Positions 1-6,717 of a stretch of DNA of 12,049 nt are shown here, one piece after another (the stretch's first letter is position 1; the number at the start of each line of letters is the position of its first letter). The DNA is taken from assembly GCA_009705675.1 (NCBI GenBank), contig WLSX01000009.1, positions 1 to 12,049 of the forward strand, read 5' to 3'. Source of the stretch: Actinomycetota bacterium. GTDB lineage: Bacteria > Actinomycetota > Actinomycetes > Nanopelagicales > Nanopelagicaceae. A program made the translations under genes and the position numbers. Below the pieces are notes generated by a model. That model was given only the letters and a program-made list of their open reading frames with translations. It had not been told where the DNA came from and made no database searches.

Positions 1-1
1 G

Positions 2-94
2 GTGGTCTTGCCACAAACCGGGCATGCACCAATGTGGGATAGCCCAGGTGAAGTAATATCTGAAATCTTCGATACTACGAAAGTAAAACTATGA
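2..94 (+). CDS. C-terminal end of an alpha/beta-fold hydrolase (5' partial)
   Basis: An open frame enters from the left edge and reads 30 codons to a TGA at 92-94. It contains GHAPMWDSPGEV followed by an acidic/hydrophobic tail (ISEIFDTTKV). The Gly-His-x-Pro-x-Trp-(D/E) pattern near the C terminus is the usual surrounding of the catalytic histidine in alpha/beta-hydrolase-fold enzymes. The stop overlaps the next start as ATGA (91-94), so the hydrolase and the CrtA-like gene are probably translationally coupled and in one operon. The substrate cannot be judged from 30 residues. Given its neighbours it might act on carotenoid esters, but that is speculation. The family call rests on this short motif only. 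Confidence 0.6.
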   Translation: MVLPQTGHAPMWDSPGEVISEIFDTTKVKL

Positions 95-753
95 TTACCG
101 CGGTTTACTTTTGGCGTATAAAAACGATATTCCTTCCACTTGCAATAATTTATATGGCGATAAACAAAATGCAATTAAAAAGATTTCCTGGTATCTCTTT
201 TATTAAGATGCTCGGAACTGGCAAGGGTGAGAGTTTTACTCCTAGAGATGCTGACCCAACTCGCTGGGGAATATTGGTCACAATAGATGAAAATCAAATT
301 AGTAATCTTGATAAAACTTTTGTTATTAAGTGTTGGCAAAAAATCTGTAAAAAAGAGTATCGGGTACTTTTGAAACCAATTTCATCGCATGGATTCTGGT
401 CACGCAAGCAACCTTTTTTAGTAGATAAAATTGATTGGAATGGGAAAATAGCCGCGGTGACCAGAGCTCGAATAGTTTGGCGAAAAAATTTAATTTTCTG
501 GCGCGCAGTCCCACCAGTAACAGAAAGTTTGCACCAATCTCCTGGTCTATTGAACGCAATTGGAATTGGTGAGGCGCCGATTGGATTACAAGGAACATTC
601 TCAGTCTGGGAAGATGCAGCATCACTTCGCAATTTCGCCTATAAAGGTGAGGCCCATTCCGAGGCAATTAAAGCTACCTCGGCTCAGCAGTGGTATTCAG
701 AGGAGTTATTCGCTCGGTTTGCGGTTATAGATGAGCGAGGGTTGCTCATCTAA
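91..753 (+). CDS. crtA: CrtA-like carotenoid monooxygenase (spheroidene monooxygenase family)
   Basis: This 220-residue protein matches the spheroidene monooxygenase (CrtA) family in length and motifs: LGTGKGESFTP at 41-51 followed by RWGIL, GFWSRKQPF at 101-109, VTRARI at 123-128, FWRAVPPV at 136-143, and GIGEAPIGLQGTFSVWED at 158-175. In purple bacteria CrtA oxidises C2 of acyclic carotenoids carrying an oxygen at C1, giving 2-keto products. Here it is followed by CruF and CruG, which make and decorate a 1'-hydroxylated psi end. The likely job is therefore oxygenation at C2', creating the hydroxyl or keto group near the sugar attachment site; that step is inference. The ATG at 91 is favoured because it forms an ATGA overlap with the upstream hydrolase stop. 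No signal peptide is evident; the hydrophobic stretch near 13-24 may associate with membrane. Confidence 0.8.
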   Translation: MITAVYFWRIKTIFLPLAIIYMAINKMQLKRFPGISFIKMLGTGKGESFTPRDADPTRWGILVTIDENQISNLDKTFVIKCWQKICKKEYRVLLKPISSHGFWSRKQPFLVDKIDWNGKIAAVTRARIVWRKNLIFWRAVPPVTESLHQSPGLLNAIGIGEAPIGLQGTFSVWEDAASLRNFAYKGEAHSEAIKATSAQQWYSEELFARFAVIDERGLLI

Positions 754-770
754 TACGGCACAATTAACCC

Positions 771-1583
771 ATGTCGCTACGCCAGTTTTACCCAAGGCGA
801 AATAACCGTCGTCAGGTTTCAGCTAGAAAACTACTAGTTCTTTATGCCACTCTTATTATTGCAATTGGCCTTCAAATTTCTTATCCCTTGATTACTGGAG
901 AATCTTTAAGACTCGTAACAATTGCTACGGTTTACTGGGCTGCAGCCGCAATGATAATTCATGCTTTATTAGCGTATGGAATTTCCTATACATCAATATT
1001 TGTGTCAATTACTTTTACTTATGCGTTGGTTATAGAACAAATTGGAAGTAGAACTGGTTGGCCATTTGGTGATTACCAATATTCTGGATCACTGGGCTAC
1101 CAAATTTATGGTGTTCCCTTAGTAGTCCCATTTGCATGGATCATGATTGCTCACCCAATTTTAATTGCTGCTAGAAAAGTTACTAAGAATTGGGTTTTTC
1201 TATATGGTGGATTTGGAATGATGGCATGGGACTTATTTTTAGATCCCCAGATGGTTGCGGCTGAAAGATGGAAATGGCAATTTACTGGCTCACACGTACC
1301 GCTACAACCTGAAATACCACTATCAAATGCTTTTGGCTGGCTATTAACTGGTATTGGCTTAATGGCAATCTTGCATAAAGTTCTCCGCAGGGATCGTAGG
1401 AAAGCAACTGCATCAACCTCGATTCCGGATTTCTTCTTAATTTGGACTTGGTTTTCTGGCGTAGTAGGAAATTTATTCTTCTTTGATCGCACCGGTGTTG
1501 CAGTAATTGGTGGAGTTGTATTTGGAGTATTTCTAATTCCTTACGTCTTCTTATTACGCTTTGGCCCACCTGCTAACTCTTAA
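771..1583 (+). CDS. cruF: CruF-like carotenoid 1',2'-hydratase (DUF422 membrane protein)
   Basis: This 270-residue polytopic membrane protein belongs to the CruF / bisanhydrobacterioruberin hydratase family (carotenoid biosynthesis protein, formerly DUF422). Visible family hallmarks are an EQIGSRTGWPFGDYQY stretch (89-104), GVPLVVPFAW (114-123), WDLFLDP (153-159) and IPLSNAFGW (182-190), separated by several hydrophobic helices. CruF adds water across the terminal 1',2' double bond of a psi end, giving a 1'-hydroxy carotenoid, and acts in the membrane. It begins 17 bases after the CrtA-like gene, with no clear Shine-Dalgarno site, and overlaps cruG by one base (TAATG). Pairing with a CruG-type glycosyltransferase is the usual arrangement for myxol-glycoside-type pathways. 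The family call is strong; the exact substrate (gamma-carotene-like or lycopene-like) is inferred. Confidence 0.88.
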   Translation: MSLRQFYPRRNNRRQVSARKLLVLYATLIIAIGLQISYPLITGESLRLVTIATVYWAAAAMIIHALLAYGISYTSIFVSITFTYALVIEQIGSRTGWPFGDYQYSGSLGYQIYGVPLVVPFAWIMIAHPILIAARKVTKNWVFLYGGFGMMAWDLFLDPQMVAAERWKWQFTGSHVPLQPEIPLSNAFGWLLTGIGLMAILHKVLRRDRRKATASTSIPDFFLIWTWFSGVVGNLFFFDRTGVAVIGGVVFGVFLIPYVFLLRFGPPANS

Positions 1584-2647
1584 TGGAACTATCTTTAATT
1601 CTATCTGGGTTAGCCCTGACTCTAACTTTATTAAACGCCCTAACAATTAAAGTAGTTAAAAATAGTTCAGAAACAGTAACAAGCTCAGTTTCAATACTCA
1701 TCCCAATGCGTAATGAAGAGTCTAATGTTGTCCAATGTATAAATTCTGTTACTTCCCAAGAGGGGCTAAGGAATTTTGAAGTCCTTGTCCTTGATGATAA
1801 CTCTGAAGATCAGACTTCAATTCTTATATCTAAGTTTAAAAATATTAAAAAACTGGATGGCACAAATTTGCCAGATGGTTGGTTGGGAAAACTATGGGCT
1901 TGTCATCAATTAGCTAATGCAAGTACTGGTGAATACCTTGTATTTATTGATGCGGATGTGAGGTTAAGCAATAATGCTGTTGCTTCTGCAATATCAAAAA
2001 TGGGAAAATGGGATTTTATATCTCCATACCCAAGACAGATTATGACTGGCTTTATCCAAAGATTATTTCAACCATTATTACAATGGTCATGGCTTGCCTC
2101 TGTTCCATTATTTATCAGCCAAAAACTTGGAATTAAAAGCATGGCAGTGGCGAATGGACAATTTTTAATAATTAAGAGGGATGCATACTTTAAATCCGGC
2201 GGCCACCAATCTGTAAAATCGGAAGTAATAGACGACATAATGCTGGCACGACAGCTTTTAGCAACTGGATTTTCTGGCGGTGTTGCTGAGGCTAGCCAAG
2301 TTGCAATCTGCCAGATGTATAAAACAGCTGGTGAATTAGTAAATGGTTACCGTAAATCTCTTTGGAAGGCCTTTGGGTCCATCTTTGGAACATTTGTGGC
2401 AATCCTAATTCTCTTCATTACTGGAGTAGCTCCATTTATCTGTGCAATCTTTGGATCAAAAATAGGTTTGTTAGCATTTGGATTTATTGTCTTAAGTAGA
2501 GTTATCTCATCGATTAGAACTGGAACTATTCCAAACACTGCTCTGCTCCACCCAGTAGCCATAATTTTTTTAATTGGATTAATTATTTATTCATGGATTG
2601 GTAAGTTAACAAACAGATTAACTTGGCGAGATCGGAAACTTTCCTAA
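1583..2647 (+). CDS. cruG: CruG-like carotenoid glycosyltransferase (GT2)
   Basis: This 354-residue family-2 glycosyltransferase has an N-terminal hydrophobic segment (3-24) and a GT-A nucleotide-sugar domain: SILIPMRNEE at 38-47, LVLDDNSEDQT at 69-78, the metal-binding DAD at 123-125 within FIDADVRL, and IDDIMLAR (216-223) at the position of the acceptor-side acidic motif. Three C-terminal hydrophobic segments (about 265-290, 293-311, 321-340) anchor it in the membrane. It resembles the carotenoid 2'-O-glycosyltransferase CruG and CrtQ-type enzymes. The preceding cruF overlaps it by one base, and the CrtD-like gene follows with no gap. It should attach a hexose to the hydroxylated psi end made upstream in the pathway. 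The sugar identity cannot be read from the sequence. A general membrane GT2 is the alternative, but the operon context argues against it. Confidence 0.82.
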   Translation: MELSLILSGLALTLTLLNALTIKVVKNSSETVTSSVSILIPMRNEESNVVQCINSVTSQEGLRNFEVLVLDDNSEDQTSILISKFKNIKKLDGTNLPDGWLGKLWACHQLANASTGEYLVFIDADVRLSNNAVASAISKMGKWDFISPYPRQIMTGFIQRLFQPLLQWSWLASVPLFISQKLGIKSMAVANGQFLIIKRDAYFKSGGHQSVKSEVIDDIMLARQLLATGFSGGVAEASQVAICQMYKTAGELVNGYRKSLWKAFGSIFGTFVAILILFITGVAPFICAIFGSKIGLLAFGFIVLSRVISSIRTGTIPNTALLHPVAIIFLIGLIIYSWIGKLTNRLTWRDRKLS

Positions 2648-4141
2648 ATGGCAAACATTTCCGTTATTGGCGCCGGTATCGGTGGAATGAGCGCAGCTGC
2701 CCGACTTGCTAAAAATGGCCATGATGTAACGATCTATGAAAATAGTGACCGCTCCGGCGGTAAATGTCGTACTGAATGGTTTGGAGATTACGCATTTGAT
2801 ACTGGTCCTTCACTCCTCACTTTACCTGCAGTTTATCGAGACTTATTTCTTAAGACCGGAAAAAGAATTGAACATATAATTGATATCGAGCCAGTAGACC
2901 CAGCATTTAATTATCAGTTTGCTGATGGTAAGTCCGTAACCTTTCCAAACTTATCCAACCCTAAGACATACATTGAAATTGAAAAATCTTTTGGAGTAAA
3001 CGCTTCAAATTCATGGAGAAAATTGATTGAAAGATCTGAACGCATGTGGGAGGTATCACGAGAGCCATTTGTTGAATCTGAGTTGCGTTCAATTTGGCCA
3101 CTTCTTAAACGGTGGGACTTAATCAAACAGATTAAGGAAATTTCCCCATTTACATCTCTGCGAAAATTGAGTAATAAATTTGAAGTTGATCCCCACCTTA
3201 AAATGATTGTTGATCGCTATGCAACTTATACGGGAAGTGACCCAAGAAGTGCACCGGCAGTTTTACTCACCATTGCTTTTGTTGAGAGCACATTTGGTGC
3301 ATGGCATATTAAAGGTGGAATTGGACAACTTGCTGTTGCACTAGAGCAAAGATGCTTAGACCTTGGAGTTAAATTTGAATTCAACACTTTGGTTACTGAG
3401 ATTTCAGTAAAAGCTGGACAAGTAACAGGAATAAAGATAGAAAATAACAGAGAAATTAACTCAGATCTTGTTGTCTCAAATTCTGATGCCGAGTACACAT
3501 ATAACAGGTTAATTAAGAAAGAGATATCAGAAGCGAAAAGTGAGCGCCGTAAACTTAAAATTGCAACTAAATCTTTAGCTGGATTTTCCTTGCTTCTTGG
3601 CTTAGATAATACAAAGAGTCATAAGGTTAATCTGGAACACCACAACGTATATTTCCCGGAAAACTACGATGCAGAGTTCGATGATATTTTCACAAAAAAA
3701 ATACCAGTTACAGATCCAACAATTTATGTATGCGCACCAAAAGATAACTCTATGGTTAAGGGAATAGATAAAGAAGCCTGGTTTGTTTTAGTAAATGCGC
3801 CAAGGCATGATGTAGAAAATGGCTGGAATTGGAACAATGGGGGCGATAAGTATGCTGAAAAGATTATTAAGAAACTTGATCAACTTGGCTTAAATGTTTC
3901 AAACCGATTAGATTTTATGAAGTTTAGAACACCAGCAGATTTAGAAAATTATGCATTAGCACCTGGTGGATCTATCTATGGAACATCAAGTAACTCCCCT
4001 GCGTCTGCTTTTATGCGGGCTAAAAATAGATCAAAAATTAATGGGTTGTTCTGTGTTGGTGGATCTGCTCACCCTGGAGGCGGATTACCACTAGTAGGGA
4101 TAAGTGCAGAGATTGTTGCGAATGCTATTGGTAAGGCTTAG
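2648..4141 (+). CDS. crtD: CrtD-like carotenoid 3,4-desaturase (CrtI family)
   Basis: This 497-residue FAD-dependent desaturase of the phytoene dehydrogenase family has a dinucleotide-binding GAGIGG at 8-13, an acidic residue closing the Rossmann unit (ENSDRSGGKCR from 31), FDTGPSLLTLP at 50-60, and the C-terminal HPGGGLPLVG signature near 475-484. It is clearly paralogous to the crtI gene at 6718 but diverged: the segment around 435-455 reads LAPGGSIYGT rather than the paralog's QGAPFASAH. With a dedicated CrtI present and CruF/CruG adjacent, the best role is introduction of the 3',4' double bond into a 1'-hydroxylated psi end, as CrtD does. A second phytoene or neurosporene desaturase, or a ketolase-type CrtO relative, cannot be excluded. 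The ATG follows the cruG stop directly. Its stop overlaps the stop of the convergent gene. Confidence 0.72.
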   Translation: MANISVIGAGIGGMSAAARLAKNGHDVTIYENSDRSGGKCRTEWFGDYAFDTGPSLLTLPAVYRDLFLKTGKRIEHIIDIEPVDPAFNYQFADGKSVTFPNLSNPKTYIEIEKSFGVNASNSWRKLIERSERMWEVSREPFVESELRSIWPLLKRWDLIKQIKEISPFTSLRKLSNKFEVDPHLKMIVDRYATYTGSDPRSAPAVLLTIAFVESTFGAWHIKGGIGQLAVALEQRCLDLGVKFEFNTLVTEISVKAGQVTGIKIENNREINSDLVVSNSDAEYTYNRLIKKEISEAKSERRKLKIATKSLAGFSLLLGLDNTKSHKVNLEHHNVYFPENYDAEFDDIFTKKIPVTDPTIYVCAPKDNSMVKGIDKEAWFVLVNAPRHDVENGWNWNNGGDKYAEKIIKKLDQLGLNVSNRLDFMKFRTPADLENYALAPGGSIYGTSSNSPASAFMRAKNRSKINGLFCVGGSAHPGGGLPLVGISAEIVANAIGKA

Positions 4142-4755
4142 AGCAATTTAGAGTAAGTAAATCTAACTAGTGTAAATAAGCTAAATAGTTGAAGGAGTAA
4201 CCAAAATAAAATAATTTGGTTATAAATTATAAAATCAAACTGCAAAGAAATGAATACAATAAATACAAAGGAGGCTCTAACTGGGCGCTCGGCAAAGGTG
4301 ACAATGCCAACTTCAGAAACACCTAAGCCAGCAGAGCGAGCCCTTACATACTCTTGTAGTGACGCAGTGAGTAGGACTAAAACCAGTAGCTTTAAATCTG
4401 CACCAATTTTATAAAGTGCTAATACCCAAAAAATTTCAGTTAGCCGATCAACTACTGAATCTAAAATCGCTCCCCACTTTGTGGATTTTTTGGTTAGTAT
4501 CGCCAAACTTCCATCTATACCATCGCAAATTAAGGAGAGAATAAGTAATACTGATGCCCAAGATGTATTAGCAGTTAAAAATAAAATCACGCCAAAAAAA
4601 AGTCCGAACATTGTTAAAATATTAGGCGTAATTCTAACTCTCGAAATTGGCTTAACAATTAAATATGAAATACTTAGCCAGACTTTAACAATTCCAGAAA
4701 TTTTTGCATTCCCATGTAGGTCACTCCAAGTAGAGAAAAACTCCTCTCTGCTCAT
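4138..4755 (-). CDS. CDP-alcohol phosphatidyltransferase family protein
   Basis: This 205-residue integral membrane protein has about five or six hydrophobic segments and the CDP-alcohol phosphotransferase motif D-x2-D-G-x2-A-x9-G-x3-D-x3-D, here D78, D81, G82, A85, G95, D99 and D103. The Arg usually next to the Ala is Ile86. Such enzymes swap CMP on a CDP-linked lipid for an alcohol such as glycerol phosphate or inositol phosphate, using the aspartates to bind metal. The soluble N-terminal extension before the first membrane segment (residues 1-22, with FFSTWSDLHG) recalls a phosphatidyltransferase subgroup in other actinobacteria, but the substrate is not identifiable. The ATG overlaps the metF stop as ATGA, so it is the second gene of a metF operon. 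It ends inside the last codons of the convergent CrtD-like gene. Confidence 0.82.
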   Translation of the reverse strand: MSREEFFSTWSDLHGNAKISGIVKVWLSISYLIVKPISRVRITPNILTMFGLFFGVILFLTANTSWASVLLILSLICDGIDGSLAILTKKSTKWGAILDSVVDRLTEIFWVLALYKIGADLKLLVLVLLTASLQEYVRARSAGLGVSEVGIVTFAERPVRASFVFIVFISLQFDFIIYNQIILFWLLLQLFSLFTLVRFTYSKLL

Positions 4756-5618
4756 GGTTTTATTAGTCCTAAATTTTTTGCAATAGCCACAGTTGATTCA
4801 GATGAGTTCATCGTATAAAAATGGATTCCGGGTGCTTTAAGTTCTAACAATTTTTCACCTAGCGAAGTAGCAATATCTATTCCAATTTTCTTCACTTCTT
4901 CTGGATTATCTTCTTTTCCTTCAAAGTGCTTTAAAATTTCATCTGGCACCTGGGTTCCACTCAATTCACTCATTCGATTTAATTGTTTTAAATTAGTAAT
5001 TGGCAATACCCCGGCAATTATTGGAAGAGTCGATCCGCGTTTAGCTAATCGGTCAACTAACTTTTGCCATTTACTTACTTCAAAGAAAAACTGAGTAGTT
5101 GCAAAAGTTGCCCCTAACTCTTCTTTGCGTATTAGAACATCAACATCTTTTTCGAAGTTAAAATTTGAGGCTGGGTGCCCATCTGGAAAAGCTGCAACAC
5201 CAACTTTAAAATCTCCGGTTTGAATTGCTAATTCAACTAACTGATCAGCATGGTTGAAGCCGTCAATATTCTCTTGCCAAACTCCTCTTGGACCACTTTG
5301 TGGATCACCTCTAAGTGCCAAAATACTTTTAATCCCAGCACTCTTATACTGTTTTAGAATTTCAATTAATTCTGATCGAGTTGAACCTACGCATGTTAAA
5401 TGCGCAACGGTTGGAATAGACGTTCTAGCTGTTATCTCAGTTGTAACTCGAATCGTTCTATCCCGAGTTGACCCACCTGCCCCATATGTGACCGATACAA
5501 AATCAGGTTTCAACGGTTGTAACTGGCCAAGGGCCTGCCATAGCCGTTCTTCACCTGCTACATCTTTAGGCGGGAAGAACTCAAGGGAGAAGGTGGTGGT
5601 TCTCAGATCTTGGCTCAC
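4752..5618 (-). CDS. metF: 5,10-methylenetetrahydrofolate reductase
   Basis: This 288-residue TIM-barrel flavoprotein reduces 5,10-methylene-THF to 5-methyl-THF, the methyl donor for methionine synthesis, in the cytosol. Family motifs are in order: FSLEFFPPK at 10-18 with the catalytic Glu (E13), VTYGAGGSTRD at 43-53, HLTCVGST at 73-80, ALRGDPQ at 101-107 with the flavin-contacting Asp (D105), AFPDGHPAS at 143-151, QFFFE at 176-180 and GVLPITN at 203-209. The length is typical for bacterial MetF. The start is a GTG with no Shine-Dalgarno site. A TACCCT box seven bases upstream suggests a leaderless transcript. It leads an operon with the phosphatidyltransferase and is divergent from the prenyl synthase across 23 bases. 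Confidence 0.95.
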   Translation of the reverse strand: MSQDLRTTTFSLEFFPPKDVAGEERLWQALGQLQPLKPDFVSVTYGAGGSTRDRTIRVTTEITARTSIPTVAHLTCVGSTRSELIEILKQYKSAGIKSILALRGDPQSGPRGVWQENIDGFNHADQLVELAIQTGDFKVGVAAFPDGHPASNFNFEKDVDVLIRKEELGATFATTQFFFEVSKWQKLVDRLAKRGSTLPIIAGVLPITNLKQLNRMSELSGTQVPDEILKHFEGKEDNPEEVKKIGIDIATSLGEKLLELKAPGIHFYTMNSSESTVAIAKNLGLIKP

Positions 5619-5625
5619 AGCAGGC

Positions 5626-5631
5626 AGGGTA
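5626..5631 (-). promoter_or_regulatory. Putative -10 box of metF (leaderless)
   Basis: On the minus strand the hexamer TACCCT fits the actinobacterial TANNNT -10 pattern and ends seven bases before the metF GTG. That spacing would place the transcription start on the start codon itself, explaining the absence of a ribosome-binding site. No convincing -35 hexamer is visible. Its first two bases are the same TA pair used by the -10 box on the opposite strand. Confidence 0.5.
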
Positions 5632-5635
5632 CCGT
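5630..5635 (+). promoter_or_regulatory. Putative -10 box of the crtE-crtI-crtB operon (leaderless)
   Basis: TACCGT fits TANNNT and ends six bases before the GTG start at 5642, so a transcript beginning on that G would be leaderless. There is no purine-rich Shine-Dalgarno site in the intervening TGCGCC. The box shares its TA with the metF -10 box inside a GGTACC palindrome (5628-5633). No clear -35 element is seen. Confidence 0.5.
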
Positions 5636-5641
5636 TGCGCC

Positions 5642-6715
5642 GTGAGTTTTTCCTCTTCTTTCGATCTTAAATCGATGCGCTCTGAGATAAATCACTCCCT
5701 TGGTGAATTCATTCGAGGCGAAAACAAATACTTAGCACAAATCGGACCAGAGTTAGACCCAGTAGCAAATGAAATTGAAAAATTCCTATTAGATAGTGGC
5801 AAAAGACTTAGACCACTTTTTGCATATGTCGGCCTACTTGGCACTGGATCTAATTCAAATGCAGAAATTATTCAAGCGATATCAAGTCTTGAACTTGTTC
5901 ACGTCTGCGCATTAATTCACGATGATGTTATGGATGGATCAGATACTAGGCGTGGAGCTTTAAGTATCCACAAGGCGTTTGAAAAAATGCATCGAGATAA
6001 AAACTTAGTAGGTTCCCCATCTCAATTTGGCGTTTCATCTGCAATTTTAATGGGCGACTTAGCACTTATTTGGTCCGCACAGATGTTACACACAGCAGGT
6101 TTAGCGAGTGAACAACTTATCAAAATATTGCCTGTATACGATGAGATGAGAGTTGAGTTAATGGCAGGGCAGTACTTAGATGTTTATGAACAATCACTTG
6201 GCACTCAAAGTATCGAGCGGTCATTAAAAGTTGCCAGATATAAATCTGGAAAATACACAATTGAACGCCCGCTGCATTTTGGTGCAACACTTGGTGGAGC
6301 TTCAAATGCATTAATTAACTCCTATACAAAATATGGAATTCCACTTGGGGAAGCTTTTCAATTACGCGATGATGTCCTTGGTGTCTTTGGTGATCCAGCT
6401 GAGACTGGTAAGCCAGCAGGTGATGATTTAAGAGAGGGCAAGCGCACAGTTTTAATGGCTGTTGCTATTGATAAAGCAAATCAAGCCCAGGAAAAAGAAC
6501 TTAAAAGTGGTTTAGGCAATTCAAATCTAAACACCTCACAGGTTGAACAAATGCAAGAAATAATTACTCAAACAGGTGCCCTTGCTCACATTGAATTAAT
6601 GATTGAAGAGCTAACTAATACATCACTTAGCGCGCTAAACTTTGAAGAGATCCACCCAATTGGCAGAGAGTTACTAACTCAATTGGCAGTAATTGCTACT
6701 AGTAGAAAGATTTAA
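5642..6715 (+). CDS. crtE: Prenyl diphosphate synthase (probable geranylgeranyl diphosphate synthase)
   Basis: This 357-residue trans-isoprenyl diphosphate synthase condenses isopentenyl diphosphate with allylic diphosphates, probably to C20 GGPP for phytoene synthesis. It carries GKRLRP at 53-58, the first aspartate-rich motif DDVMD at 94-98 followed by the TRRG basic patch, MAGQYLD at 174-180, and the second motif as DDVLGVFGD at 243-251, then GKPAGDDLREGKRT. The DDVLG form of the second motif is common in actinobacterial IdsA-type enzymes. Chain length cannot be proven from the motifs. Position directly upstream of crtI and crtB supports a GGPP role, and it may serve quinone or polyprenol synthesis too. 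The GTG at 5642 is favoured because of the TANNNT box six bases upstream; an in-frame ATG at 5675 would remove 11 residues. Confidence 0.9.
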   Translation: MSFSSSFDLKSMRSEINHSLGEFIRGENKYLAQIGPELDPVANEIEKFLLDSGKRLRPLFAYVGLLGTGSNSNAEIIQAISSLELVHVCALIHDDVMDGSDTRRGALSIHKAFEKMHRDKNLVGSPSQFGVSSAILMGDLALIWSAQMLHTAGLASEQLIKILPVYDEMRVELMAGQYLDVYEQSLGTQSIERSLKVARYKSGKYTIERPLHFGATLGGASNALINSYTKYGIPLGEAFQLRDDVLGVFGDPAETGKPAGDDLREGKRTVLMAVAIDKANQAQEKELKSGLGNSNLNTSQVEQMQEIITQTGALAHIELMIEELTNTSLSALNFEEIHPIGRELLTQLAVIATSRKI

Positions 6716-6717
6716 TT

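Noticed and set aside
1..90. Minus-strand frame containing a CPVCG zinc-ribbon-like stretch at the left edge.
   Set aside because: It has no usable start codon before running into the CrtA-like gene, and the plus strand in the same place reads a convincing alpha/beta-hydrolase C terminus that ends in an ATGA overlap.
243..780. Long antisense frames over the CrtA-like, CruF, CrtD-like, CrtI and CrtB genes.
   Set aside because: They contain no recognisable motifs and sit opposite genes with strong family matches, so they are shadow frames.
6368..6382. Second aspartate-rich motif of the prenyl synthase reads DDVLG rather than DDxxD.
   Set aside because: This form is normal in actinobacterial IdsA-type enzymes, so it is not evidence of inactivation.
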